In this document: piece by piece, positions 56,198 through 64,000 of the stretch
Layout of the letters: every line of letters starts with the position of its first letter
Position numbering within the stretch: the first letter of the stretch is position 1
NCBI RefSeq assembly: GCF_000332075.2
Contig: NZ_ALVU02000001.1
Location: forward strand, 3,670,324 to 3,734,323
Source: Synechocystis sp. PCC 7509
GTDB taxonomy: Bacteria; Cyanobacteriota; Cyanobacteriia; Cyanobacteriales; Chroococcidiopsidaceae
Direction of reading: 5' to 3'
DNA length: 64,000 bases
Notes under the pieces: model-generated
The model's database searches: none
What the model saw: only the letters and a program-made list of their open reading frames with translations
What the model was told of the DNA's origin: nothing
Made by a program: the position numbers and the translations under genes

Positions 56198-56680
56198 ATG
56201 ATCAACTCAGTATATTTCCAATCTCAACTGTACGAGGCGATCGCACTTATTTGCAAAACAGGCGGCTGGGATTATGGCGAAGCTTGGATTCCTTGCCCAG
56301 AAGGAGTTTTAGAACTTAGTCCTGTTTGGTACAGTCGCCCAGATACCGAAGAAATCGAGAAATTTCGCCTGTGTAGTGAAGCGTTTGTGATTCCGCCAAA
56401 TCAAGGATTGCCTGGTAGAGTTTGGGCAAAAGGTCAACCAGAATGGATTGTAGATGTCTCTGCTAGATCGGAAACATATTTTTTACGCAATCAGATCGCC
56501 AAAGCTTGCGGTGTCAAGGCTGGCTTTGGTATCCCGATTAAATGCGATCGCCAAATCATAGTAGTGCTAGTCTTTTTTATGCAGACTGCTGGCGATCGCA
56601 ATCAGCAAACAGTTGACTTTATTACCGCCGTAGCTGCCGAATTAGAACAAGCTCTAAGCCATAGTCCGGCTTTAATCTAG
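56198..56680 (+). CDS. GAF domain protein
   Basis: 160 residues, essentially a single GAF domain (WDYGEAWIPCPEG, GLPGRVWAKGQPEWIVDV, GFGIPIKCDRQIIVVLVFF). It has no output domain. Position in the nitrate locus suggests a sensory or modulatory role in nitrogen control, but the ligand is unknown. Its last 4 bp overlap the convergent small gene. Confidence 0.82.
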   Translation: MINSVYFQSQLYEAIALICKTGGWDYGEAWIPCPEGVLELSPVWYSRPDTEEIEKFRLCSEAFVIPPNQGLPGRVWAKGQPEWIVDVSARSETYFLRNQIAKACGVKAGFGIPIKCDRQIIVVLVFFMQTAGDRNQQTVDFITAVAAELEQALSHSPALI

Positions 56681-56871
56681 CGCATTTTAGGGGGGCTTTG
56701 GAGGGGATAGGCAACGGGCGAAACAATACTGCTAACGCTATTTGAGGAGTATTGACCAATTACCCAAAGAGGCAAGGTTAGAGTTATTAAAGCGATCGCT
56801 GTGCCGAGAATGTCTGCCAATCTATGAGTCGATCGGGGAGGATTGGCAGACGGTGTACTACTAGAGTCCAT
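56677..56871 (-). CDS. Small single-helix membrane protein, function unknown
   Basis: 64 residues from the ATG at 56871; an upstream ATG at 56910 would add 13 residues. The N terminus MDSSSTPSANPPRSTHRLAD is followed by one hydrophobic helix (about 23-38) and a polar tail. It is convergent with the GAF gene and overlaps it by 4 bp. I recognise no function. Confidence 0.55.
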   Translation of the reverse strand: MDSSSTPSANPPRSTHRLADILGTAIALITLTLPLWVIGQYSSNSVSSIVSPVAYPLQSPPKMR

Positions 56872-57092
56872 AAAAAATTGAAAACCTATTAACTCAACCC
56901 AGCACAACATAAAATTTTTTGGTGTTGTACTGATTCTACTATTTTAACGAGTTATTTTTAGTAAACTGTCTACTAGCAAACAATCTCAATAGAATTGCTG
57001 GAAAAATTGCCCTTTTAGGCAGCCAAACACCATGTTATGAGCTTAAGAAAGCTTTATACTTGAAGCCAAAACTCTGTTTAGGAGTTAATTTA

Positions 57093-58382
57093 ATGCTGTT
57101 TGATAGCAAAACTCAACTTTTACAGCAGGCACAAGCGGCGCAAGAAACAGGTAATTGGGCAATAGTCATTCAATGCTTGCAACAACTAGCACTTGTAGAT
57201 ATTGAACAACAAGCAAGTCAAGTAATAGATTTAGCTATTACGGTTTTGATTGAAGGCGATTTTCATCAGCGTTGGGATATAGCAAAATTGTTTCCCCGTT
57301 TAGGCGCAAATGCCGGAATTGGAATCGATCGAGCGATTTCGCCAATAATTGAAATTGTTACGGGCGATGAAGACGAAGAATTACGCTGGTATGCAGCTAG
57401 GATTTTAGGCGAATTTAATCAACCAAAAGCGATCGCCGCTTTAGTCGATTTACTCAAATCTAATGATAATGAAGAATTAACGTCAATGGCAGCCAGTGCT
57501 TTAGGACAAATTGGCAACGGGGCGGTAGTTGCTCTTAGCGAATTACTACTAGATGAAAATACGCGCCTAATCGCTGTAGAATCCCTCGCTCATATCCGGC
57601 GATCGGAAATCATTGCGCCATTATTAACTGTAGTTAAAGATGCCGATGTAAAGATTAGAGCGACTACTATTGAAGCTTTGGGGAGTTTTCATAACCCAGA
57701 GATCCCGCCTATTTTAATTGAAGCTTTAAATGATATTGCCGCGTCTGTAAGAAAAGAAGCCGTTACAGGTTTAGGTTTTCGCGTTGACGTGCTTGAAAAA
57801 TTAGACTTAGTTAATAAATTAGTGCCGCGATTGTACGATTTTAATATAGATGTTTGCTGTCATGCGGCGGCTTCTTTAGGCAGATTGAAAAGTGAAGGCG
57901 CTGCCGTTGCCCTAAATACGGTGCTAAATTCTCCTCACACACCGATAAACCTACAATTAGAATGTGTCCGGGCTTTGGGAAGAATAGAAACGCCTCTTTG
58001 CTTGCAATATCTGCGCCTTTGTTTAAACGAACATTTTTCCCCCGCCTTGCAGCAAGAAGTTGTCAAAGTTTTAGGACAAGTAGACCAATTAAAAACGATC
58101 GCCGGAGACATTTTGTTGGAAGCTTTGCAATTATCAAATAATTCTACAAGTGCGATCGCTCTATCATTAGGACGATTGGGAGAAATTAAAGCTATAGATC
58201 CGTTAATAAACTTACTTGTTAACCCCGATTCAAAAGTAAGATTACACGCGATCGCCTCTTTACAACAACTAGCCCCAGCCCAAACCTACCAAAAATTACA
58301 GCAACTAAATAATGATGCCGCCACTACACCCGAACTCAAACAAGGAGTAAAATTTGCCTTAAATGAATGGCAACAAATATAA
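57093..58382 (+). CDS. HEAT-repeat protein of the nitrate locus
   Basis: 429 residues. The start at 57093 has AGGAG 8 nt upstream; a TTG at 57060 would add 11 residues. HEAT repeats run from about residue 85 to the end (ELRWYAARILGEFNQPKAIAAL and similar). The type resembles phycobilin lyase or scaffolding HEAT proteins. It lies directly before ntcB-cnaT and may be an accessory factor for nitrite reductase or its regulators. That link is positional only. Confidence 0.82.
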   Translation: MLFDSKTQLLQQAQAAQETGNWAIVIQCLQQLALVDIEQQASQVIDLAITVLIEGDFHQRWDIAKLFPRLGANAGIGIDRAISPIIEIVTGDEDEELRWYAARILGEFNQPKAIAALVDLLKSNDNEELTSMAASALGQIGNGAVVALSELLLDENTRLIAVESLAHIRRSEIIAPLLTVVKDADVKIRATTIEALGSFHNPEIPPILIEALNDIAASVRKEAVTGLGFRVDVLEKLDLVNKLVPRLYDFNIDVCCHAAASLGRLKSEGAAVALNTVLNSPHTPINLQLECVRALGRIETPLCLQYLRLCLNEHFSPALQQEVVKVLGQVDQLKTIAGDILLEALQLSNNSTSAIALSLGRLGEIKAIDPLINLLVNPDSKVRLHAIASLQQLAPAQTYQKLQQLNNDAATTPELKQGVKFALNEWQQI

Positions 58383-58396
58383 GTTACCAGATACTT

Positions 58397-58438
58397 GTAA
58401 CAATTTTTACCAAAACCTAGCGCTAGATCGAGTAACTT
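58397..58438 (+). promoter_or_regulatory. NtcA-activated promoter of ntcB
   Basis: A perfect GTA-N8-TAC (58397-58410), exactly 22 bp, and TAACTT (58433-58438, TAN3T) form the full canonical layout. The expected start is about 58445, 31 bp before the ntcB ATG. Confidence 0.82.
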
Positions 58439-58475
58439 AGATTGGGATACAAATGTAATTCAGGCTACAAACAAA

Positions 58476-59399
58476 ATGCGGCTAGAGCAGTTGCAAGCTT
58501 TTTTGGCGATCGCCGAGACAGGCAGTTTTCAGCAAGCAGCGCGAAAATGTGGGGTGACGCAATCAACCATTAGTCGCCAAATTCAAGCATTAGAAGCCGA
58601 TTTAGGTTTGGCTTTGTTTCATCGCAACGCTGCTACTACTTTAACTTTAGGCGGCGATCGCTTTTTGCCCCGCGTCCGTAAAATTTGCCAGGAGTGGCAC
58701 AATGCAACAGCAGAACTAGCCGATTTAGTAGCGGGAAAGCAACCAGAATTATGTATTGCGGTAATTCATTCAATTTGCTCTCACTACTTGCCGCCGATCC
58801 TGCAACAATTTTGTCGTGACTATCCAGAAGTACAGTTGCGAGTGACTTCTTTGGGGAGCGATCGCGCTTTGAAGGTTCTCAAAGATGGCATGGTAGATTT
58901 GGCGATCGTCATGAATAATCGCTTTTTAACCGCTAGTTCCGAGATGGTAGTACAGGTACTATACGATGAACCGATTGAAGTGCTAATGAGCGCAAATCAC
59001 CCGCTTACAGCCTACGAATGGATACCCTGGGACAAATTAACTTGTTACCCTCAAGTAGTATTTAAAGATGGCTACGGGATGCAACGTTTGGTACAGGATC
59101 GCTTTGAGCGCTTGGAGGCGAAACTTCAGGCAGTTTTAGAAGTAAATACTCTTGATGCTTTCCGAGGGGTAGTACGTCAAGGGGATATGGTGGCTTTGCT
59201 ACCACAATCGGCATTAGTAGAAGCCCGCAACGATCCTACTCTAGCGGTGCGATCGCTCGGTAATGAAAGTTCTAGTTTGACGCGCCGCGTTGTGATGGTG
59301 ACTACTCAAGATCGGCTTAAAATCCCCCCGATTCGCCACTTTTGGGACTTGGTACGAGCGTCTATCCCTGTGCCGGAAAAAATAGAAACCAGCGCTTAA
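58476..59399 (+). CDS. ntcB: LysR-type nitrate assimilation regulator NtcB
   Basis: 307 residues. The N-terminal helix-turn-helix (FLAIAETGSFQQAARKCGVTQSTISRQI) is followed by a LysR effector domain. The sequence, the nitrate-locus position and the downstream cnaT gene identify NtcB, which enhances nir operon transcription in response to nitrite together with NtcA. It has its own canonical NtcA promoter and is co-transcribed with cnaT (19 bp gap). Confidence 0.88.
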   Translation: MRLEQLQAFLAIAETGSFQQAARKCGVTQSTISRQIQALEADLGLALFHRNAATTLTLGGDRFLPRVRKICQEWHNATAELADLVAGKQPELCIAVIHSICSHYLPPILQQFCRDYPEVQLRVTSLGSDRALKVLKDGMVDLAIVMNNRFLTASSEMVVQVLYDEPIEVLMSANHPLTAYEWIPWDKLTCYPQVVFKDGYGMQRLVQDRFERLEAKLQAVLEVNTLDAFRGVVRQGDMVALLPQSALVEARNDPTLAVRSLGNESSSLTRRVVMVTTQDRLKIPPIRHFWDLVRASIPVPEKIETSA

Positions 59400-59418
59400 G
59401 CAAGTAAATTATATAGAT

Positions 59419-60465
59419 ATGAGTACGGCATTTAGAGAGTTATTAAAAAAAGTAGGTAGTGGGGTGCATACGGGGGAGGATTTGACCCGCGCGGAGTCTA
59501 TGGCGGCAACAAAAATGATGCTACTAGCCGAAGCTACCCCCGCCCAAATTGGCGCATTTTTAATCGCTCACCGAATTAAGCGCCCGACAGGAGAAGAATT
59601 AGCCGGAATGCTTGATGCTTACTCAGAATTAGGGGCAAAACTGCAACCAATTAATTTTGCCCGATCGCCAATTGTGTTAGGAATACCCTATGATGGGCGA
59701 TCACGGACTGCACCCATTAGTCCCATAACAGCATTACTATTAATTACCGCCAACCAGCCTGTAATCATGCACGGGAGCGATCGATCGCCTACTAAGTACG
59801 GACTGCCATTAATAGAGATTTGGCAAGGCTTAGGAGTCGATTTTAGTAAACTATCTTTGGCGCAAACTCAACAGGTATTTGAGACAACAGGATTAGGATT
59901 TGTCTACTTACCTCAACACTTTAGTCAAGCACAAGTCATATTTGATTACCGCGATCAAATCGGCAAACGTCCGCCTTTTGCGACAATGGAATTAGTTTGG
60001 TGTCCTTACACTGGGGATGCACATATTATTGCTGGCTTCGTACACCCGCCCACAGAAGGAATGTTTCAAGGCGCTTTAACTTTGCGGGGAACAAGCAATT
60101 TTACAACAGTTAAAGGCTTAGAAGGTAGTTGTGACTTACCGCGCGATCGCACGGCAATAGTAGGCATATTTACTGGCGATGCTTTAGTAGAACACTTACA
60201 CCTATCCGCCCGTGACTATGGTTTTAGTAACAAAAATGTACCTCTAACTTCCACTCCAGAATTAGTTGCTGCTATGCAAACAGTATTGCAAGGTAAACCC
60301 TCAGAATTGATGCAAAGTGCCTTGTGGAATGGCGGTTTTTATCTGTGGCGTAGCGGTATTTGCTCTGATATGCGATCGGGTATTGCTAAAGCCGAAGAAT
60401 TATTAACTAGCGGTGAAGTTGCCCAAAAACTAAAAGAAATTAGTGCTGTTGTCAAAAAGAGTTGA
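59419..60465 (+). CDS. cnaT: CnaT, anthranilate phosphoribosyltransferase-like regulator of the nir operon
   Basis: 348 residues of the glycosyltransferase family 3 fold (GVHTGEDLTRAE, ATPAQIGAFLIAHRIKRPTGEE), with MHGSDRSPTKYGLP in place of the canonical TrpD substrate loops. In Anabaena a gene of this type next to ntcB (cnaT) is required for nir operon expression although its enzymatic substrate is unknown. The context is identical here, so it is not expected to be the tryptophan-pathway TrpD. Confidence 0.85.
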   Translation: MSTAFRELLKKVGSGVHTGEDLTRAESMAATKMMLLAEATPAQIGAFLIAHRIKRPTGEELAGMLDAYSELGAKLQPINFARSPIVLGIPYDGRSRTAPISPITALLLITANQPVIMHGSDRSPTKYGLPLIEIWQGLGVDFSKLSLAQTQQVFETTGLGFVYLPQHFSQAQVIFDYRDQIGKRPPFATMELVWCPYTGDAHIIAGFVHPPTEGMFQGALTLRGTSNFTTVKGLEGSCDLPRDRTAIVGIFTGDALVEHLHLSARDYGFSNKNVPLTSTPELVAAMQTVLQGKPSELMQSALWNGGFYLWRSGICSDMRSGIAKAEELLTSGEVAQKLKEISAVVKKS

Positions 60466-60565
60466 GGATAAAAGATCGTAGCGATCGCATTGGGAAGTAT
60501 TTATCTTTCATTAAATTATCCCTTTGGCTTTGTTACAGACGTAAATAAGCGATCGTATACAACCT

Positions 60566-60591
60566 TAGGGGCGCAATGCACTGCGCCCCTA
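60566..60591. repeat. Palindromic repeat, family A, intergenic copy
   Basis: TAGGGGCGCA and TGCGCCCCTA flank ATGCAC, matching the copy at 15149-15178. It lies between cnaT and the SUKH fragment. Confidence 0.8.
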
Positions 60592-60652
60592 CAAGATTCG
60601 CAATTGATTTAGGATAGTGATTATTTATCCTCAAAAGGTTCAAAATTTTGAA

Positions 60653-60841
60653 ATGATTAAGAACACAGAAGAATTAAGGAAGCGCTTATTTACCAGTGGA
60701 ATAGTAAAAAACGAGCAAGAGTTAAAAGGATGTAACTCTGAAGAAATTGCATATATTGAGAGTAAATATGGTGTTTTACCAAGAGCTTACAGGGAAATTT
60801 TAGTTTTACTTGGACATAGTGCCGAAAAGCTTGTTAAGTAG
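60653..60841 (+). pseudogene. Truncated SMI1/KNR4 (SUKH) family gene
   Basis: 62 residues remain. The block EEIAYIESKYGVLPRAYREIL and LLGHSAEKL is the start of a SUKH domain, usually about 150 residues. The frame is lost at about 60835, where an IS630-type remnant begins. SUKH proteins are often immunity proteins against secreted toxins. No toxin gene is in the window. Confidence 0.7.
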
Positions 60842-60913
60842 GTAGGTGGGCGCGAGATAGCCAAAATGTACAACATTAGATAAAGACAGTGAATATAAGA
60901 AATAAGTATAAAA

Positions 60914-61081
60914 ATGCCAGCACGTCTTAGAGTATTTCTGAACCAAGAAGAAGATAGAACGTTATTTGAGTTAAGGACAGCCCTGGCGGTGTCACAGAAA
61001 GTAAAAGATCGAGCCGAAGTAGTGAGGTTAAATTCTCGTGGATGGTACAAAGAAAAAATGGAGATGTTGTATAAATGTTGA
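60914..61081 (+). pseudogene. IS630-family transposase, N-terminal remnant
   Basis: The frame MPARLRVFLNQEEDRTLFEL continues through KDRAEVVRLNSRGWYKEK, the N-terminal helix-turn-helix part of IS630-type transposases. It is cut off at 61059 by the left inverted repeat of the IS1-family element, and the catalytic DDE domain is absent. Confidence 0.72.
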
Positions 61082-61935
61082 TGCAGAATTAAATGGACAG
61101 TCCAAACTCGTATCTATTAATAAATAGTCCAATCACCAAATCGTGCATAGCAACCGTCTTGGAAAAACAAATTGTTTTTCGAGCTAAACGTTTAATCCGA
61201 GTCCGCAGGAACAAAATGCTTTTTTTCTATCTTTTGAGTGTTTTGTTTTCCGATTTTATGCAAGGATTGAGCTAAATGTCGCGAATAAGCTCCCCAATCA
61301 TCAGTGTAAAAATGGGTAATTCCAAAGGGTTCTAATAAAGCTCTCAATTGTAGAAAAACTTCATCTTTACGTGTCCCAAAAACGTAGGCTAAAACTTTTC
61401 CGCTCTTACGCTCAATAGCGTGCCACAACCATCTCTGATTAGATTTTTTGGTAACGAAACGACCCCTCTTCATCGAGTTCAGATTCCACCCCTGATGATA
61501 TCTCCAAAGGTTTGAATAAGCAAATATCAACCACTATCGACTTGCAATTGCGTTGTTTTAAAACTGATAAATTCACTGATTGCAATTGGTTTTGTTTTTT
61601 TTTAGTTCTTTAATAACAGTGCTAGTGCTAACCTGTAATACTCGTGCTGTATCTCGAATTCCACTGCCGTTAAGTGCCATGTCTACAATCTGTTGTTTTA
61701 CTTTTCGGGACTGACCCGGATAAGCATAATCTAAAATGAATGTTCGACCATCACAAGCTTGTTCCCGACATTGGTAGCGTTGCTTCCCTTGAGGAGTCTT
61801 CCCATTTTTTACAATATCTACTCCTTGACAGTAAGGACAATATAATACTTGTGTAATCATGGCTATTCTTGATGCTGTTTATGCTACTATTTCTTTAATT
61901 GAATCTTAGCATATCAACATTTATACAACATCTCC
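61060..61935 (-). mobile_element. IS1-family insertion sequence, 876 bp, decayed
   Basis: The terminal inverted repeats are 23 bp and identical (61060-61082 and the complement of 61913-61935, beginning GGAGATGTTGTATAAATG). They enclose an insA/insB-type transposase. No 8-9 bp target duplication is present: the left flank is an IS630 remnant and the right flank an ISKra4 remnant. Confidence 0.85.
61089..61860 (-). pseudogene. IS1-family transposase (insA-insB), frameshifted
   Basis: InsA (61860-61573, 95 residues) is intact, with a zinc-binding CPYC...C motif and HTH, and ends at an A9 run typical of the programmed -1 frameshift. The continuing InsB frame (LKKKQNQLQSVN...) has an extra base in TCGTTTCGTTACC, which breaks the frame before KKSNQRWLWHAIERKSG. 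A second shift comes after IEKKHF; reading past it restores RIKRLARKTICFSK and NRYEFG. The transposase is therefore inactive. Confidence 0.8.
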
Positions 61936-62143
61936 GTTTTCTGGTTCTTCCTTTGGTTGTTCCTGTGACTGCTTGAATAAAAAAACACCAATTTCTGGAC
62001 TAACGTGCTGGAGTACCTTTTGCCGCACTGTTTGCTCAATTGCTTCTAAGGTGTTCAATTTTTCTGGTGGGGTTTCCACGCACGAGAATAGCCGCAATCC
62101 CTTGGAGATAGGCTTTTAGTTCTTGAGCTTTCTCTGGAGTCAT
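61936..62143 (-). pseudogene. ISKra4-family transposase, N-terminal remnant, frameshifted
   Basis: The ATG at 62143 has GGAGG upstream. MTPEKAQELKAYLQGIAAIL is the typical ISKra4 N terminus. A one-base shift near 62082 moves the frame, which continues as ETPPEKLNTLEAIEQTVRQK to QPKEEPEN and is then cut by the IS1 element. Confidence 0.65.
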
Positions 62144-62250
62144 ATCCTGTACCTCCTGTCTGTTTTTACTCATCCTACATTCTTGCTTCGATTTTAGTTC
62201 CCTAGTCTCTTAAATACCTTAAGTATTAATACTCATTGCAAAACTGAGAT

Positions 62251-62486
62251 GCTCCCAAGGTATCTGCACAGGGAATCCCGTTAGATAAGGGTAGAAACGT
62301 TGATAGTCAGTCCTGTTTCGCTCTCCCGTATTCTGCCATGTCCCCCCAGCCCTCTGCTCCACTGATTACTGCACATAGAGCAATAGTGATGATATCTAAC
62401 AGCAAATGCTCTTTTCCTCGGATATCACGTATTTCTTCTAGGCTGGCAAAATAGGTCAGTATGCTGGTATCAATTATCTGACTCAC
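62251..62486 (-). pseudogene. ISAs1-family transposase, N-terminal remnant
   Basis: From the GTG at 62486 the frame reads SILTYFASLEEIRDIRGKEH and LLLDIITIALCAVISGAEGW, the conserved ISAs1 N terminus. A TGA replaces the Trp codon after AKQD (Trp-Leu-Ser in intact members), and similarity ends after PCADTLG. Only the first quarter of the gene remains. Confidence 0.68.
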
Positions 62487-62750
62487 TGGGGTTTTCCTAC
62501 TTGCTTTACTTTACCCCATCTTTTTTATGCGGTTGTCCTGAGGATAATACTAATATCGTTGATTGTGATCGATTTAGGTGCTATGATAATGAATCGCCAA
62601 TACTTAGCACAAATAAGGGTAATTACTTGTTGATGCTAACTTGGGGAGCGAATAGCTACCAATAAAAGTTACTATGGCAAAACATAACCTTGGCTGAGTT
62701 AGAAGGTAAAACTTATAATAAAGTCATAGAGTTGGTTTCAGTTACTAAGC
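62487..62750. other. Intergenic region between IS remnants and tRNA-Cys
   Basis: 264 bp. No complete gene. It contains a short frame (LAELEGKTYNKVIELVS) that runs into the tRNA gene and is probably not coding. Confidence 0.4.
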
Positions 62751-62822
<72 letters not shown>

Positions 62823-62893
62823 TGTTTTACTATACCCACAATTACCCCAAACCCCCGACTTATCAAGCATCGCAGGGGTTATTAATAATTGTA

Positions 62894-62957
62894 AATGTAC
62901 TTGAATGTACCCGGATATACCTAAATGTACCCGGAAAATTAGGCACGTTTTAGGCAC
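62894..62957. repeat. Short direct repeats between tRNA-Cys and integrase (possible recombinase sites)
   Basis: AATGTAC occurs at 62894, 62904 and 62924. The longer unit AATGTACCCGGA is repeated at 62904-62915 and 62924-62935 with a 20-bp period. TTAGGCAC is repeated at 62939-62946 and 62950-62957. Such tandem units beside an integrase could be arm-type binding sites or an autoregulatory operator. Confidence 0.55.
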
Positions 62958-64000
62958 TTGGATATCCAATCTAAATTAAACCAGGCAAACGGGCGGCTGC
63001 GATCGGGAAAAGTGGGAGTAACGATCCAGGTTAAAGGCGATCGCTTACATCTTCGAGCTACTTTCCCACCAAAGCCCGGATCTACAAAGCAGCAGCCCTA
63101 TCAACAGCGATTAGCACTAGGCTATCATGCCAATCCTTCGGGGATTTCGGCGGCGGAAGCTCAAGCCCGTAAAATAGGCGCGTTGCTTGACTGCAAGGAG
63201 TTTTCCTGGATTCCTTATTTAGAAAATTCACAATTGCTGCATACAATTGGCAGTTGGATTGAGCGATTCGAGCGCCAGCACTGGGCAGAAGTGATACAGA
63301 ATCAGGCATCGCTAACAACTTGGAAAACTGATTACTTGCAAGTATTTAAAAACTTGCCACCAGACGAACTATTGACGCTGGCAGCGCTGGTTAACTACAT
63401 CACTACTACAAATCCTGATAGCAGAACTAGAAAACGCGCTTGCGATTACTGCTACAAGCTGGCGGAGTTTGCGGATCTTGAGGGCAGGGAGGCAATTAAG
63501 AAACTAACAGGGAGTTATTCGAGCGCTGCGGTCAATCCTCGATCGCTGCCAACTGATGCTCAGATTGCTGCTTGGCGCGATAGTTTGCCTTCTAGCTCCT
63601 GGCGTTGGGTTGTGGGAATGTTGGCTTGCTATGGCTTGCGTGGCCACGAGGTTTTTAGGTTAGACCTGGCTGATTTTCCTGTGGTTCGTGTGCTGGCAGG
63701 GAAGACCGGAGCTAGATTTATTTATCCGCTCTATCCTGAGTGGGCCGAAGACTGGAAGCTGCATCAAATAGATTTACCTAAATTGAGCTTGAATTACAGC
63801 AACGCCAAATTAGGAACTAAGGTCGCGGGTTGGTTTTACGATCGCAAAGCTCCCTTTAATGCCTATGATTTGCGGCACTGCTACGCGAGACGCTGCTTTG
63901 AATTTGGTATGGCTCCTGACTGGGCAGCCGGATTAATGGGGCATTCAAACAGAGTTCATTTGACGACTTACAGGGCTTGGATTGATGAACAGACTTATCG
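62958..64000 (+). CDS. Tyrosine recombinase (site-specific integrase), partial at window edge
   Basis: At least 347 residues, open to the end of the window. TTG at 62958 is the only early start after the stop at 62940. The catalytic residues are visible: Arg in ACYGLRGHEV, His-x-x-Arg in DLRHCYARR, His in LMGHSNRV and the nucleophile Tyr in LTTYRAWI. The N terminus (DIQSKLNQANGRLRSGK) is a family-specific arm. It probably integrates its element at the tRNA-Cys gene just upstream. The far end of that element is outside the window. Confidence 0.88.
   Translation, partial: MDIQSKLNQANGRLRSGKVGVTIQVKGDRLHLRATFPPKPGSTKQQPYQQRLALGYHANPSGISAAEAQARKIGALLDCKEFSWIPYLENSQLLHTIGSWIERFERQHWAEVIQNQASLTTWKTDYLQVFKNLPPDELLTLAALVNYITTTNPDSRTRKRACDYCYKLAEFADLEGREAIKKLTGSYSSAAVNPRSLPTDAQIAAWRDSLPSSSWRWVVGMLACYGLRGHEVFRLDLADFPVVRVLAGKTGARFIYPLYPEWAEDWKLHQIDLPKLSLNYSNAKLGTKVAGWFYDRKAPFNAYDLRHCYARRCFEFGMAPDWAAGLMGHSNRVHLTTYRAWIDEQTY

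Noticed and set aside
56911-57092. NtcA boxes upstream of the HEAT gene
   Set aside because: The GTA...TAC pairs there have seven, not eight, bases between them.

Overview
This is a cyanobacterial chromosome segment. The HIP1 palindrome GCGATCGC is very frequent. The window also encodes oxygenic-phototroph genes (Thf1/Psb29), a ferredoxin-dependent nitrate assimilation cluster (nirA, nrtABCD, narB) with the cyanobacterial regulators NtcB and CnaT, a cyanobacterial-type bacteriophytochrome and Rcp1-like regulator, and csaB. No heterocyst or nitrogen-fixation gene is visible. A unicellular or Chroococcidiopsis-like lineage is a guess only; the assignment to cyanobacteria is secure.

Layout. 0-15 kb is housekeeping and stress material: a conserved partial protein, a TPR protein, a UPF0016/GDT1 manganese transporter behind a recognisable yybP-ykoY Mn2+ riboswitch, sdhA, two small-molecule methyltransferases, a large AAA-like/WD40 protein with 14 WD repeats, a Sfp-type phosphopantetheinyl transferase, HEAT and GNAT proteins, an AmpG-like transporter and thf1. 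16-27.7 kb is a tightly coupled three-gene minus-strand NRPS operon (C-A-T; docking-C-A[MT]-T; C-A-T-TE). It should make a short peptide with one N-methylated residue. The phosphopantetheinyl transferase at 11.3 kb is the obvious carrier-protein activator. A separate A-T NRPS module at 32.7-34.5 kb is decayed: altered A4 and P-loop motifs, a nonsense codon before the carrier domain, and loss of the carrier serine. 28-37 kb holds csaB, a GNAT-like gene with an overlapping small ORF, pgeF, birA, an M23 peptidase, narM, psiE, ppa and panD. 37-42.5 kb is a light/redox signalling block: a hybrid kinase, a biliverdin-type bacteriophytochrome and its response regulator.

44-60.5 kb is a complete nitrate assimilation locus in the order nirA, nrtA, nrtB, nrtC, nrtD, cynS, narB, second nirA, GAF protein, HEAT protein, ntcB, cnaT. 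Unusual points are two diverged nirA genes flanking the operon and cyanate hydratase placed between the transporter and nitrate reductase. Canonical NtcA promoters (GTA-N8-TAC, 22 bp, TAN3T) can be read upstream of nirA and of ntcB, with a weaker one before the second nirA. ntcB would then be switched on by NtcA and feed back on the nir operon.

60.6-62.5 kb is a transposon graveyard: a truncated SMI1/KNR4 (SUKH) gene, IS630 remnant, decayed IS1-family element, ISKra4 remnant and ISAs1 remnant. It ends at a tRNA-Cys gene, directly followed by a tyrosine-recombinase gene that leaves the window, so an integrative element probably continues to the right. Two families of short palindromic repeats occur between genes, and one copy of each lies in frame inside a coding sequence (nrtC linker; an NRPS adenylation domain).
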